A DNA stretch of 64,000 nt from positions 1 to 64,000 of the forward strand of contig NZ_DFUE01000090.1 of NCBI RefSeq assembly GCF_002379585.1, read 5' to 3'. The notes beneath the pieces are model-generated. The model was not told the DNA's origin. It saw nothing but the letters and a program-made list of their open reading frames with translations, and made no database searches. Shown here piece by piece: positions 26,195-34,678 of the stretch (within the stretch, counting starts at the first letter, position 1; every line of letters starts with the position of its first letter). The position numbers and the translations under genes were made by a program. This stretch comes from Pseudomonas sp. UBA4194 (GTDB taxonomy: Bacteria; Pseudomonadota; Gammaproteobacteria; Pseudomonadales; Pseudomonadaceae).

Positions 26195-26830
26195 ATGTTG
26201 ACCATTGCGCTGTCCAAAGGCCGCATTCTCGACGACACCCTGCCGCTGCTGGCGGAGGCGGGCATCGTGCCCACCGAGAACCCGGATAAAAGCCGCAAAC
26301 TGATCATTCCCACGACCCAGGACGATGTGCGCCTGTTGATCGTTCGGGCCACCGACGTACCGACCTATGTCGAGCACGGCGCCGCCGACCTTGGCGTGGC
26401 AGGCAAGGACGTACTGATGGAGTACAGCGGCCAGGGCCTCTACGAGCCCCTGGATCTGCAGATCGCCCAGTGCAAGCTGATGACCGCCGGTGCAGTCGGT
26501 GCCCCCGAACCCAAGGGGCGGCTGCGGGTGGCGACCAAGTTCGTCAACGTTGCCAAGCGCTACTACGCCGAGCAAGGTCGTCAGGTCGACATCATCAAGC
26601 TGTACGGTTCCATGGAACTGGCGCCGTTGGTGGGTCTGGCCGACAAGATCATCGACGTGGTCGACACCGGCAACACCCTTCGCGCCAACGGCCTGGAGCC
26701 TCAGGAACTGATTGCCACCATCAGCTCGCGCCTGGTGGTGAACAAGGCTTCGATGAAGATGCAGCACGCCCGCATCCAGGCGTTGATCGACACCCTGCGC
26801 AAGGCAGTGGAGTCGCGACACCGCGGCTGA
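26195..26830 (+). CDS. hisG: ATP phosphoribosyltransferase, short form catalytic subunit
   Basis: A 211-residue HisG-S. It starts with the typical L-T-I-A-L-S-K-G-R-I; the PRPP-binding loop is I-I-D-V-V-D-T-G-N-T-L (about 154-164). The short form lacks the C-terminal regulatory domain and needs HisZ, which is not in this window; in Pseudomonas it is usually encoded elsewhere. It makes phosphoribosyl-ATP, the first step of histidine synthesis, and is followed by hisD and hisC. Confidence 0.97.
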   Translation: MLTIALSKGRILDDTLPLLAEAGIVPTENPDKSRKLIIPTTQDDVRLLIVRATDVPTYVEHGAADLGVAGKDVLMEYSGQGLYEPLDLQIAQCKLMTAGAVGAPEPKGRLRVATKFVNVAKRYYAEQGRQVDIIKLYGSMELAPLVGLADKIIDVVDTGNTLRANGLEPQELIATISSRLVVNKASMKMQHARIQALIDTLRKAVESRHRG

Positions 26831-26880
26831 CCCACCCGCGCGGCCTTGAACCGTCGCGCCCGTCTATCCGCGTCATAGCC

Positions 26881-26946
26881 AAATAACTCAAGTGCCTACG
26901 TGGATCGATTGGTAATCTATCGGTGCTTGAGCAATTGCCATTATTT
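26881..26946. repeat. Nested inverted repeat before hisD
   Basis: In the 127-base gap between hisG and hisD, three pairs of arms are nested: AAATAA/TTATTT (26881-26886, 26941-26946), CTCAAG/CTTGAG (26887-26892, 26926-26931) and GATCGATT/AATCTATC (26903-26910, 26914-26921; seven of eight pairs, loop GGT). The element ends 11 bases before the hisD ATG and is much more AT-rich than its surroundings. It could be an operator or an RNA leader structure; no terminator T run follows. Confidence 0.5.
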
Positions 26947-26957
26947 GAGGCCCCGCT

Positions 26958-28286
26958 ATGACCGCTCCCACTGCTATCCGCCGACTCGACGCCACTGATC
27001 CGGACTTCGCGCGCCATCTGGACCATCTGCTGAGCTGGGAAAGTGTGTCCGATGATTCGGTCAACCAGCGGGTGCTGGACATCATCAAAGCCGTGCGCGA
27101 GCGTGGCGACGCCGCGCTGGTGGAGTTCACCCAGAAGTTCGACGGCTTGCAGGTGGCCTCCATGGCCGACCTGATCCTGCCCCGTGAGCGCCTGGAGCTG
27201 GCGTTGACCCGCATCACCGCGCCGCAGCGCGCCGCGCTGGAAAAGGCCGCGGACCGGGTGCGCAGCTATCACGAAAAACAGAAGCAGGACTCCTGGAGCT
27301 ACACCGAGGCCGATGGCACGGTGCTGGGGCAGAAGGTCACGCCGCTGGATCGCGCCGGTCTGTACGTGCCAGGCGGCAAGGCCTCGTATCCTTCGTCGGT
27401 GTTGATGAACGCGATCCCCGCCAAAGTCGCCGGTGTGACCGAGGTCGTCATGGTGGTGCCGACACCCCGTGGCGAGGTCAACGAACTGGTACTGGCCGCC
27501 GCCTGCATCGCCGGTGTCGACCGGGTGTTCACCATCGGCGGTGCTCAGGCCGTGGCTGCGTTGGCTTATGGCACCCAGAGCGTACCGCAGGTGGACAAGG
27601 TGGTCGGTCCGGGCAATATCTACGTCGCCACTGCCAAGCGACACGTGTTCGGCCAGGTCGGCATCGACATGATTGCCGGCCCTTCGGAAATCCTCGTCGT
27701 GTGCGATGGCGGTACCGACCCTGACTGGATTGCCATGGATCTGTTCTCCCAGGCCGAGCACGATGAAGACGCCCAGGCAATTCTGGTCAGCCCCGACGCC
27801 GAGTTCCTCGACCGAGTTGCCGCCAGCATCGACAAGCTATTGCCTACCATGGATCGCGCCGAGATCATCAACACCTCCATCAATGGTCGCGGTGCGCTGA
27901 TCAAGGTTCGCGACATGCAGCAGGCCATCGAGGTGGCCAACCGTATCGCCCCAGAACACCTGGAATTGTCGGTAGAAGACCCGCAGGCCTGGCTGCCGCA
28001 GATTCGCCATGCCGGCGCCATCTTCATGGGTCGCCACACCTCCGAAGCGCTGGGCGACTACTGCGCGGGCCCCAATCACGTGTTGCCGACGTCCGGCACT
28101 GCGCGGTTCTCCTCGCCGCTGGGGGTGTATGACTTCCAGAAGCGGTCGTCGATCATCTTCTGCTCCGAGCAGGGCGCTTCGGAACTGGGCAAGACCGCTT
28201 CCATCCTCGCCCGGGGCGAGTCTCTCAGTGCCCACGCCCGCAGCGCTGAATACCGTATCCAACCTGACCCGGCCAAGGGGGAGTGA
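26958..28286 (+). CDS. hisD: Histidinol dehydrogenase
   Basis: A 442-residue zinc enzyme catalysing the last two oxidations from histidinol to histidine. Visible motifs: D-R-A-G-L-Y-V-P-G-G (about 129-138), A-G-P-S-E-I-L-V-V (about 240-248) and the zinc/active-site stretch Q-A-E-H-D-E-D-A-Q (about 264-272). Its stop overlaps the region of the hisC ribosome binding site (hisC begins two bases later), so hisD-hisC are coupled. Confidence 0.97.
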   Translation: MTAPTAIRRLDATDPDFARHLDHLLSWESVSDDSVNQRVLDIIKAVRERGDAALVEFTQKFDGLQVASMADLILPRERLELALTRITAPQRAALEKAADRVRSYHEKQKQDSWSYTEADGTVLGQKVTPLDRAGLYVPGGKASYPSSVLMNAIPAKVAGVTEVVMVVPTPRGEVNELVLAAACIAGVDRVFTIGGAQAVAALAYGTQSVPQVDKVVGPGNIYVATAKRHVFGQVGIDMIAGPSEILVVCDGGTDPDWIAMDLFSQAEHDEDAQAILVSPDAEFLDRVAASIDKLLPTMDRAEIINTSINGRGALIKVRDMQQAIEVANRIAPEHLELSVEDPQAWLPQIRHAGAIFMGRHTSEALGDYCAGPNHVLPTSGTARFSSPLGVYDFQKRSSIIFCSEQGASELGKTASILARGESLSAHARSAEYRIQPDPAKGE

Positions 28287-28288
28287 GC

Positions 28289-29332
28289 ATGAGCAAGTTC
28301 TGGAGTCCCTTCGTCAAGAACCTGGTGCCCTACGTCCCAGGCGAGCAACCCAAGGTTGCCAACCTGGTCAAGCTGAACACCAACGAAAACCCTTACGGTC
28401 CATCGCCCAAAGCGCTGGAGGCAATGCGCGCGGAGTTGACCGACGCACTGCGCCTTTATCCAGATCCCAACAGCGACCTGCTCAAGCAGGCGGTGGCGGA
28501 TTACTACGGCGTGAAGACCAATCAGGTGTTCCTCGGCAACGGCTCGGATGAGGTGCTTGCGCATATCTTCCACGGCCTTTTCCAACACGACCAGCCGTTG
28601 CTGTTTCCGGACATCAGCTACAGCTTCTATCCCGTCTATTGCGGGTTGTATGGCATCCCCTTCGAGGCGGTGCCGCTGGACGATAGCTTCCAGATTCAGC
28701 CGCAGGACTACGCCAAGGCCAATGCCGGGATCATCTTCCCCAACCCCAACGCGCCCACCGGCTGCCTGCTGCCGCTGGAAGCGGTAGAGCGGATCGTCAA
28801 GGCCAGCCCCGATTCGGTGGTGGTGGTGGATGAAGCCTACGTCGATTTTGGCGGGCAAACCGCGATCACTCTGGTGGACCGCTACCCCAACCTGCTGGTG
28901 ACCCAGACCGTCTCCAAGTCTCGCTCGCTGGCGGGGCTGCGCGTAGGGTTGGCCGTGGGCCATGCGGATCTCATCGAGGCATTGGAGCGGATCAAGAACA
29001 GCTTCAACTCCTACCCGATCGATCGCGTGGCGGTGGCTGGCGCGGCGGCCGCGTTCGCCGACAAGGCTTACTTCGAGCAGACCTGCGCCAAGGTCGTCGA
29101 CAGCCGTGAGGTGTTGGTCGAGGCGTTGCGTGACAAGGGTTTCGAGGTCTTGCCCTCGGCCGCCAACTTCATCTTCGCCCGCCATCCGGAGCAGGATGCA
29201 GCCGGCATTGCGGCAAAGCTGCGGGAGCAGGGCGTGATCGTGCGGCACTTCAAGCAGCAGCGGATTGCCCAGTTCCTGCGGATCAGCATTGGCACGCCAG
29301 AGCAGAATCAGGCGTTGCTGGACGCTTTGTAA
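28289..29332 (+). CDS. hisC: Histidinol-phosphate aminotransferase
   Basis: A 347-residue class I/II PLP aminotransferase. N-T-N-E-N-P-Y-G-P-S (about 31-40) is the HisC substrate region, and the PLP lysine is in T-V-S-K-S-R-S-L-A-G-L-R (K about 211). I chose ATG 28289; a GTG two codons earlier overlaps the hisD stop. The gene ends before a palindrome shared with the convergent algW. Confidence 0.96.
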   Translation: MSKFWSPFVKNLVPYVPGEQPKVANLVKLNTNENPYGPSPKALEAMRAELTDALRLYPDPNSDLLKQAVADYYGVKTNQVFLGNGSDEVLAHIFHGLFQHDQPLLFPDISYSFYPVYCGLYGIPFEAVPLDDSFQIQPQDYAKANAGIIFPNPNAPTGCLLPLEAVERIVKASPDSVVVVDEAYVDFGGQTAITLVDRYPNLLVTQTVSKSRSLAGLRVGLAVGHADLIEALERIKNSFNSYPIDRVAVAGAAAAFADKAYFEQTCAKVVDSREVLVEALRDKGFEVLPSAANFIFARHPEQDAAGIAAKLREQGVIVRHFKQQRIAQFLRISIGTPEQNQALLDAL

Positions 29333-29333
29333 G

Positions 29334-29389
29334 TGTGGGGCGGGGTGAGGGGACCCGTCACCGCAAGATCCAAGTCCTACCCCGCCACA
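29334..29389. terminator. Hairpin between convergent hisC and algW
   Basis: Arms TGTGG-GG-CGGGGT (29334-29346) and ACCCCGCCACA (29379-29389) pair with a two-base bulge; inside lies a second palindromic stretch GGTGAGGGGACCCGTCACC (29344-29362). The hairpin fills the 64-base gap between the two stop codons and probably ends transcripts from both sides, although only a short A/T run flanks it. It resembles the palindrome at 43131-43159. Confidence 0.5.
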
Positions 29390-29396
29390 AAAAGCG

Positions 29397-30560
29397 CTAC
29401 TTCTCTTCCTTCGGCGCCGCCGGTGCCGGCGGTGGCCGCAGGCCCACCTCGGCATTGAGGGTGATCTCCTTGCCCTTGCGCATCACCTGAATCGCGATCT
29501 TGTCGTTGGGCCGAGTCCTGGCGACCTGATTCATCGACTTGCGTCCATCCCCCGCGGGCTCGCCGTTGATGCTCAGAATCACGTCACCCAGCTGCAAGCC
29601 GGCCTTTTGCGCCGGGCCATCGCGGAAGATTCCCGCCACCACGATGCCGGGGCGATCCTTGAGATTGAAGGACTCGGCGAGCTCTTCGGTCATGGGCTGC
29701 ACTTCGATGCCCAGCCAGCCGCGAATCACCTGGCCGTGCTCGATGATCGATTTCATCACCTCCAGCGCCAGCTTGGTGGGGATGGCGAAGCCGATGCCTT
29801 GCGAACCGCCGGACTTGGAGAAGATTGCCGTGTTGATGCCGGTCAGGTTGCCATTGGCGTCCACCAGGGCGCCGCCGGAGTTGCCCGGGTTGATGGCGGC
29901 ATCGGTCTGGATAAAGTCTTCATAGGTATTGAGGCCCAACTGATTGCGGCCGGTGGCACTGATGATGCCCATGGTGACGGTCTGGCCGACGCCAAAGGGG
30001 TTGCCGATGGCCAGTGCGACATCACCGATATGGATGCCATCGGAACGACCGATGGTGATCGAAGGGATGTTTTTCAGGTCGATCTTGAGCACCGCCAGAT
30101 CGGTTTCAGGGTCGCTGCCGATCACCCGAGCGAGGGTCTCGCGGCCATCCTTCAGCGCTACCACGATTTGATCCGCGCCGGAGGTCACATGGTTGTTGGT
30201 CAGCAGATAACCTTCCGGACTCATGATCACCGCCGAACCCAGGCTGGACTCCCAGCGCCGTTGCTTGGGCAGGTTGTCGCCGAAGAATCGGCGGAACTGC
30301 GGGTCTTCGAACAGCGGGTGGGCAGCGCTCTTGTTGACCACCTTGGTGGTGTACAGGTTGGCCACCGCAGGTGCCGCGATGGCGACGGCATCGGCGTAGG
30401 ACACCGGGCCCTGGATGACGCTGGCGCTTTGCGGCGCCTGCTGCAGGTTCACGTCCTGGCTGGGCAGCCCGACCCACTGCGGAAACCGCTGGATCACCAG
30501 CAGTGCGATCAAAATGCCGGTCAGCAGCGGCCATCCAAAAAAGCGCAGGGCCTTGAACAT
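29397..30560 (-). CDS. algW: Periplasmic serine protease AlgW (DegS family)
   Basis: A 387-residue HtrA-family protease with one N-terminal membrane anchor (about 8-24), a trypsin-like domain and one PDZ domain (about 280-370). The triad is visible: H in T-N-N-H-V, D in E-T-D-L-A-V-L and S in N-P-G-N-S-G-G-A. One PDZ domain plus a membrane anchor is the DegS/AlgW layout; MucD-type proteins have two. AlgW senses misfolded outer-membrane proteins and cleaves MucA to release sigma-E (AlgU). The Pro/Ala/Lys-rich C-terminal tail is typical. Confidence 0.96.
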   Translation of the reverse strand: MFKALRFFGWPLLTGILIALLVIQRFPQWVGLPSQDVNLQQAPQSASVIQGPVSYADAVAIAAPAVANLYTTKVVNKSAAHPLFEDPQFRRFFGDNLPKQRRWESSLGSAVIMSPEGYLLTNNHVTSGADQIVVALKDGRETLARVIGSDPETDLAVLKIDLKNIPSITIGRSDGIHIGDVALAIGNPFGVGQTVTMGIISATGRNQLGLNTYEDFIQTDAAINPGNSGGALVDANGNLTGINTAIFSKSGGSQGIGFAIPTKLALEVMKSIIEHGQVIRGWLGIEVQPMTEELAESFNLKDRPGIVVAGIFRDGPAQKAGLQLGDVILSINGEPAGDGRKSMNQVARTRPNDKIAIQVMRKGKEITLNAEVGLRPPPAPAAPKEEK

Positions 30561-30635
30561 GTAAAGAATCCTGGGAGGTGGCAAAGGGAGCTTGAGCGAT
30601 TCCCTGAAACCTCCAGGGCGCCCATAATGGGCCGC

Positions 30636-30641
30636 ATTATA
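30636..30641 (-). promoter_or_regulatory. -10 box of algW
   Basis: A perfect TATAAT on the minus strand, 76 bases before the algW ATG, with TTCAGA (30658-30663, minus strand) 16 bases upstream as a candidate -35. A 13-base perfect palindrome GCCCATAATGGGC (30619-30631) sits at the predicted start of the transcript and could be an operator. Confidence 0.45.
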
Positions 30642-30683
30642 CGGGGGCTTGCGCCGCTCTGAACTGCCTTTATGGAGACTTTT

Positions 30684-31442
30684 ATGGCTGTCGCACTCAA
30701 CACCCTGGTCGAGGAAGCGGACCGCTACCTGGCCAGCGGGAAAATCCAGGATTACTGCCCCAATGGCCTGCAGGTGGAAGGCCGGCCCCAGGTGATGCGG
30801 ATCGTCAGCGGCGTCACGGCCAGTCAGGCGCTGCTCGATGCCGCCGTCGAGGCCAGGGCCGACCTGGTGCTGGTGCACCATGGCTACTTCTGGAAGGGCG
30901 AGAATCCCTGCATCGTCGGCATGAAGCAGCGCCGGCTCAAGACCTTGCTCAAGCACGACATCAGCCTGCTGGCCTACCACCTGCCACTGGATGTGCACCC
31001 CGAGGTGGGCAATAACGTCCAGCTCGCGCGGCAGCTGGAGATCACCGTCGAGGGCCCCCTCGATCCGGACAACAGCAAGGTCGTGGGTCTGGTCGGTTCG
31101 TTGGCCGAGCCTCTGTGGCCGCGGGATTTTGCCCGCCGTGTGCAGGAGGTCATGGGCCGCGAGCCGCTGTTGATCGAAGGCAGCGAGAAAATCAGTCGCG
31201 TGGGCTGGTGCACGGGAGGCGGGCAGGGCTACATCGACCAGGCGATCGCCGCCGGTGTGGATCTTTTCATCAGTGGCGAGGCGTCGGAGCAGACCTTCCA
31301 CAGTGCGCGGGAGAACGGCATCAGTTTCATCGCCGCCGGGCATCACGCGACCGAGCGCTATGGCGTGCAGGCGCTGGGCGATTACCTGGCTCGACGGTTT
31401 GCGCTCGAGCATGTGTTCATCGATTGTCCCAATCCGATTTGA
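30684..31442 (+). CDS. Nif3-like dinuclear metal-centre protein (YbgI family)
   Basis: A 252-residue NIF3/DUF34 protein. The two-metal site residues are visible in V-L-V-H-H-G-Y-F-W (about 60-68) and A-A-G-H-H-A-T-E-R-Y (about 218-227). E. coli YbgI is a hexamer with two metals and has been linked to GTP cyclohydrolase I-type chemistry and metabolite repair; the substrate is unsettled. I start it at M-A-V-A-L (30684), which has GGAG upstream; a Met four codons earlier is possible. It is divergent from algW. Confidence 0.9.
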   Translation: MAVALNTLVEEADRYLASGKIQDYCPNGLQVEGRPQVMRIVSGVTASQALLDAAVEARADLVLVHHGYFWKGENPCIVGMKQRRLKTLLKHDISLLAYHLPLDVHPEVGNNVQLARQLEITVEGPLDPDNSKVVGLVGSLAEPLWPRDFARRVQEVMGREPLLIEGSEKISRVGWCTGGGQGYIDQAIAAGVDLFISGEASEQTFHSARENGISFIAAGHHATERYGVQALGDYLARRFALEHVFIDCPNPI

Positions 31443-31460
31443 GCCACGGCCGCGTAGATT

Positions 31461-31490
31461 CTGTGGGAGCGGGCTCTGCCCGCGATGGCG
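31461..31490. repeat. REP element
   Basis: CTGTGGGAGCGGGCTCTGCC followed by CGCGATGGCG: the classic Pseudomonas REP sequence, with stem GCGGGC (31469-31474) and GCCCGC (31478-31483) around a TCT loop. It lies in the 205-base gap between the Nif3-like gene and cysD. I see no other feature in that gap that I can support. Confidence 0.8.
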
Positions 31491-31647
31491 TCAGTCAGGA
31501 CGATACCCTAGCCCCAAACCCACAGGCATATCCTTATATCGCTTCGATCTAACCACCCCCAATCAACAGAACCGGAGCCCGTGTTAAAGTGCCCGGCTCG
31601 AACACGGCCCGCAGGCCGTCCATAAAGACTGTATTCCGTGAGTAGCC

Positions 31648-32565
31648 ATGGTCGACAAACTGACGCATCTGAAACAGCTGGAGGCGGAAAGCATCCACAT
31701 CATTCGTGAGGTGGCCGCTGAGTTCGATAACCCGGTGATGTTGTATTCCATCGGCAAAGACTCGGCCGTGATGCTGCACCTGGCGCGCAAGGCCTTCTTC
31801 CCCGGCAAGCTGCCCTTCCCGGTCATGCACGTCGACACCCAGTGGAAGTTTCAGGAGATGTACAAGTTCCGCGATCGCATGGTCGAGGAACTGGGCCTGG
31901 ACCTGCTGGTGCACGTCAATCCCGAGGGCGTGGCGCAGGGTATCAACCCCTTCACCCACGGCAGCTCCAAACACACCGACATCATGAAGACCCAGGGCCT
32001 CAAGCAGGCGCTGGACAAGTACGGCTTCGATGCTGCCTTCGGTGGTGCCCGCCGCGACGAGGAGAAGTCCCGGGCCAAGGAACGCGTTTATTCGTTCCGT
32101 GACAGCAAGCACCGCTGGGACCCGAAGAACCAGCGTCCGGAGCTGTGGAACGTCTACAACGGCAAGGTCAACAAAGGCGAATCCATTCGTGTATTCCCGT
32201 TGTCGAACTGGACCGAGCTGGACATCTGGCAGTACATCTATCTGGAAGGTATCCCGATCGTGCCGTTGTACTTCGCCGCCGAGCGCGAAGTCATCGAGAA
32301 GAACGGTACCCTGATCATGATCGACGACGACCGCATCCTCGAGCACCTCAGCGAGGAAGAGAAAGCGCGGATCGTCAAAAAGAAAGTGCGTTTCCGCACC
32401 CTTGGCTGCTACCCGTTGACGGGCGCGGTGGAGTCCGAGGCCGAGAGCCTCACCGACATCATTCAGGAAATGCTCCTGACGCGAACTTCCGAGCGCCAGG
32501 GCCGGGTCATCGACCATGACGGCGCCGGTTCCATGGAAGACAAGAAACGTCAGGGCTACTTCTAA
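31648..32565 (+). CDS. cysD: Sulfate adenylyltransferase subunit CysD
   Basis: A 305-residue PP-loop ATP sulfurylase small subunit. The PP-loop is Y-S-I-G-K-D-S-A-V-M (about 32-41), followed by F-G-G-A-R-R-D-E-E (about 132-140). With CysN it makes adenosine 5'-phosphosulfate from ATP and sulfate. It is directly upstream of cysNC (14-base gap). Confidence 0.97.
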   Translation: MVDKLTHLKQLEAESIHIIREVAAEFDNPVMLYSIGKDSAVMLHLARKAFFPGKLPFPVMHVDTQWKFQEMYKFRDRMVEELGLDLLVHVNPEGVAQGINPFTHGSSKHTDIMKTQGLKQALDKYGFDAAFGGARRDEEKSRAKERVYSFRDSKHRWDPKNQRPELWNVYNGKVNKGESIRVFPLSNWTELDIWQYIYLEGIPIVPLYFAAEREVIEKNGTLIMIDDDRILEHLSEEEKARIVKKKVRFRTLGCYPLTGAVESEAESLTDIIQEMLLTRTSERQGRVIDHDGAGSMEDKKRQGYF

Positions 32566-32579
32566 ATCAGGGTCAGAAC

Positions 32580-34478
32580 ATGTCGCACCAATCCGAATTG
32601 ATCAGCGAGGACATCCTCGCCTACCTGGCCCAGCACGAACGCAAGGAACTGCTGCGCTTCCTTACCTGCGGTAACGTCGACGACGGCAAGAGCACCCTGA
32701 TCGGGCGCCTGCTGCACGACTCCAAGATGATCTACGAAGATCATCTGGAAGCCATTACCCGGGACTCGAAGAAGTCCGGCACCACGGGCGAAGAAGTCGA
32801 TCTGGCATTGCTGGTGGATGGCCTGCAGGCCGAGCGTGAGCAGGGCATCACCATCGATGTGGCCTACCGCTACTTCTCCACTGCCAAGCGCAAGTTCATC
32901 ATTGCCGACACTCCGGGCCACGAGCAGTACACCCGCAACATGGCCACCGGCGCGTCCACCTGCGACCTGGCCATCATTCTGGTCGATGCCCGTTACGGCG
33001 TGCAGACCCAGACTCGCCGGCACAGCTACATAGCCTCGTTGCTGGGCATCAAGCACATCGTGGTGGCCATCAACAAGATGGACCTCAAGGGCTTCGATGA
33101 AGGTGTGTTCGAGCAGATCAAGGCCGACTACCTGAAATTCGCCGAGGCCATCAGCCTCAAGCCCACGACGCTGGCGTTCGTGCCCATGTCGGCCTTGAAA
33201 GGCGACAACGTGGTCAACCGCAGCGAGCAATCGCCTTGGTACAGCGGCCAGACGCTGATGGAAATCCTCGAGACCGTTGAAGTCGCCGCTGATCGCAACT
33301 TCGACGATCTGCGCTTCCCGGTGCAGTACGTCAACCGCCCCAACCTGAACTTCCGTGGTTTCGCCGGCACCCTGGCCAGCGGCATCGTGCACAAGGGCGA
33401 CGAAGTGGTGGTGTTGCCGTCGGGCAAGAGCAGCCGGGTGAAATCCATCGTTACCTTCGAAGGTGAGCTGGAACACGCCGGGCCAGGCCAGGCCGTGACC
33501 CTGACCATGGAAGACGAGATCGACATCTCCCGTGGTGACCTGCTGGTGCATGCCGACAATGTGCCGACCGTGGCCGACAGCTTCGAAGCCATGCTGGTAT
33601 GGATGGCCGAAGAACCGATGCTGCCGGGCAAGAAATACGACATCAAGCGCGCCACCAGCTACGTGCCGGGTTCGATCGCCAGCATCGTGCACAAGGTGGA
33701 CGTCAACACCCTGGCCGAAGGGCCGGGCAGTGCGCTGCAGCTCAACGAAATCGGCAAGGTCAAGGTGTCTCTGGACTCGGCCATTGCCCTGGACGGCTAC
33801 GACAGCAACCGCACCACCGGCGCCTTCATCGTCATCGACCGCTTGACCAACGGCACCGTGGGCGCTGGCATGATCGTCGCGCCTGCCAATGCCTCGCAAG
33901 GGAGCAAGGCGCATGGCCGTTCGGCCCATGTGACCACCGAAGAACGCTCTCAGCGCTTTGGCCAGCAACCGGCCACCGTGCTGTTCAGCGGCCTCTCGGG
34001 CGCCGGCAAGAGCACGTTGGCCTATGCCGTGGAACGCAAGCTGTTCGATATGGGCCGCGCGGTCTATGTGCTCGATGGCCAGAACCTGCGCCATGATCTG
34101 AACAAGGGCTTGCCTCAGGATCGCGCTGGCCGTACCGAGAACTGGCGGCGTGCCGCCCACGTGGCGCGTCAGTTCAACGAAGCCGGTCTGGTGACTCTGG
34201 CAGCCTTCGTGGCGCCGGATGCTGCCGGGCGTGACCAGGCCAAGGACCTGATCGGCGCCGACCGCCTGATTACGGTCTACGTCCAGGCGTCGCCGCTGGT
34301 GTGCCGCGAGCGTGATCCACAGGGCTTGTATGCCGCTGATCAGGACAACATTCCGGGCGAGTCCTTCCCGTACGACGTGCCGTTGAACGCCGATCTGGTG
34401 ATCGACACCCAGGCCTCGTCGGTCGATGAAGGCGTCAAGCAAGTGCTGGATCTGCTGCGTAGCCGCGGCGCGATCTAA
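32580..34478 (+). CDS. cysNC: CysNC: sulfate adenylyltransferase GTPase subunit fused to APS kinase
   Basis: A 632-residue two-domain protein. The N-terminal 440 residues are an EF-Tu-like GTPase (G1 G-N-V-D-D-G-K-S-T about 31-39; D-T-P-G-H-E about 110-115; N-K-M-D about 165-168), and the C-terminal about 190 residues are APS kinase (P-loop G-L-S-G-A-G-K-S-T about 471-479; L-D-G-Q-N-L-R-H about 499-506). The fusion makes PAPS for assimilation and sulfation directly. The fusion is normal in Pseudomonas. A strong terminator follows 15 bases behind the stop. Confidence 0.97.
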   Translation: MSHQSELISEDILAYLAQHERKELLRFLTCGNVDDGKSTLIGRLLHDSKMIYEDHLEAITRDSKKSGTTGEEVDLALLVDGLQAEREQGITIDVAYRYFSTAKRKFIIADTPGHEQYTRNMATGASTCDLAIILVDARYGVQTQTRRHSYIASLLGIKHIVVAINKMDLKGFDEGVFEQIKADYLKFAEAISLKPTTLAFVPMSALKGDNVVNRSEQSPWYSGQTLMEILETVEVAADRNFDDLRFPVQYVNRPNLNFRGFAGTLASGIVHKGDEVVVLPSGKSSRVKSIVTFEGELEHAGPGQAVTLTMEDEIDISRGDLLVHADNVPTVADSFEAMLVWMAEEPMLPGKKYDIKRATSYVPGSIASIVHKVDVNTLAEGPGSALQLNEIGKVKVSLDSAIALDGYDSNRTTGAFIVIDRLTNGTVGAGMIVAPANASQGSKAHGRSAHVTTEERSQRFGQQPATVLFSGLSGAGKSTLAYAVERKLFDMGRAVYVLDGQNLRHDLNKGLPQDRAGRTENWRRAAHVARQFNEAGLVTLAAFVAPDAAGRDQAKDLIGADRLITVYVQASPLVCRERDPQGLYAADQDNIPGESFPYDVPLNADLVIDTQASSVDEGVKQVLDLLRSRGAI

Positions 34479-34492
34479 AGCTTGTGGCTGGA

Positions 34493-34522
34493 CAAAAAAA
34501 CCTCGCTTCGGCGGGGTTTTTT
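34493..34522 (+). terminator. Terminator after cysNC
   Basis: Stem AACCTCGC (34499-34506) and GCGGGGTT (34511-34518) with a TTCG tetraloop and one G-T pair, preceded by seven A and running into six T (34517-34522). A textbook intrinsic terminator; the A-rich side could also let it act in reverse. It isolates the large downstream gene from the cysteine operon. Confidence 0.9.
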
Positions 34523-34647
34523 CATGCCCTCTGAAAGCCTTCATCCAGGATGGGTTCGGGGTCGATGACACCGATGCGGTGAAGGTCTGCCGACCATTCT
34601 TGCAGACATGTCTACCACCTGAGCGCCGTCGATCGGGCGCTTGATAG

Positions 34648-34673
34648 GGGTCCTTTTAGCAAACCAAGGACCC
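34648..34673 (+). promoter_or_regulatory. Hairpin containing the ribosome binding site of the 1530-aa gene
   Basis: GGGTCCTT (34648-34655) pairs perfectly with AAGGACCC (34666-34673) around a ten-base loop. The right arm contains the Shine-Dalgarno sequence AAGGA (34666-34670), eight bases before the ATG at 34679. If the hairpin forms in the mRNA it hides the ribosome binding site. Whether it is regulatory is inference. Confidence 0.5.
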
Positions 34674-34678
34674 GCTTC

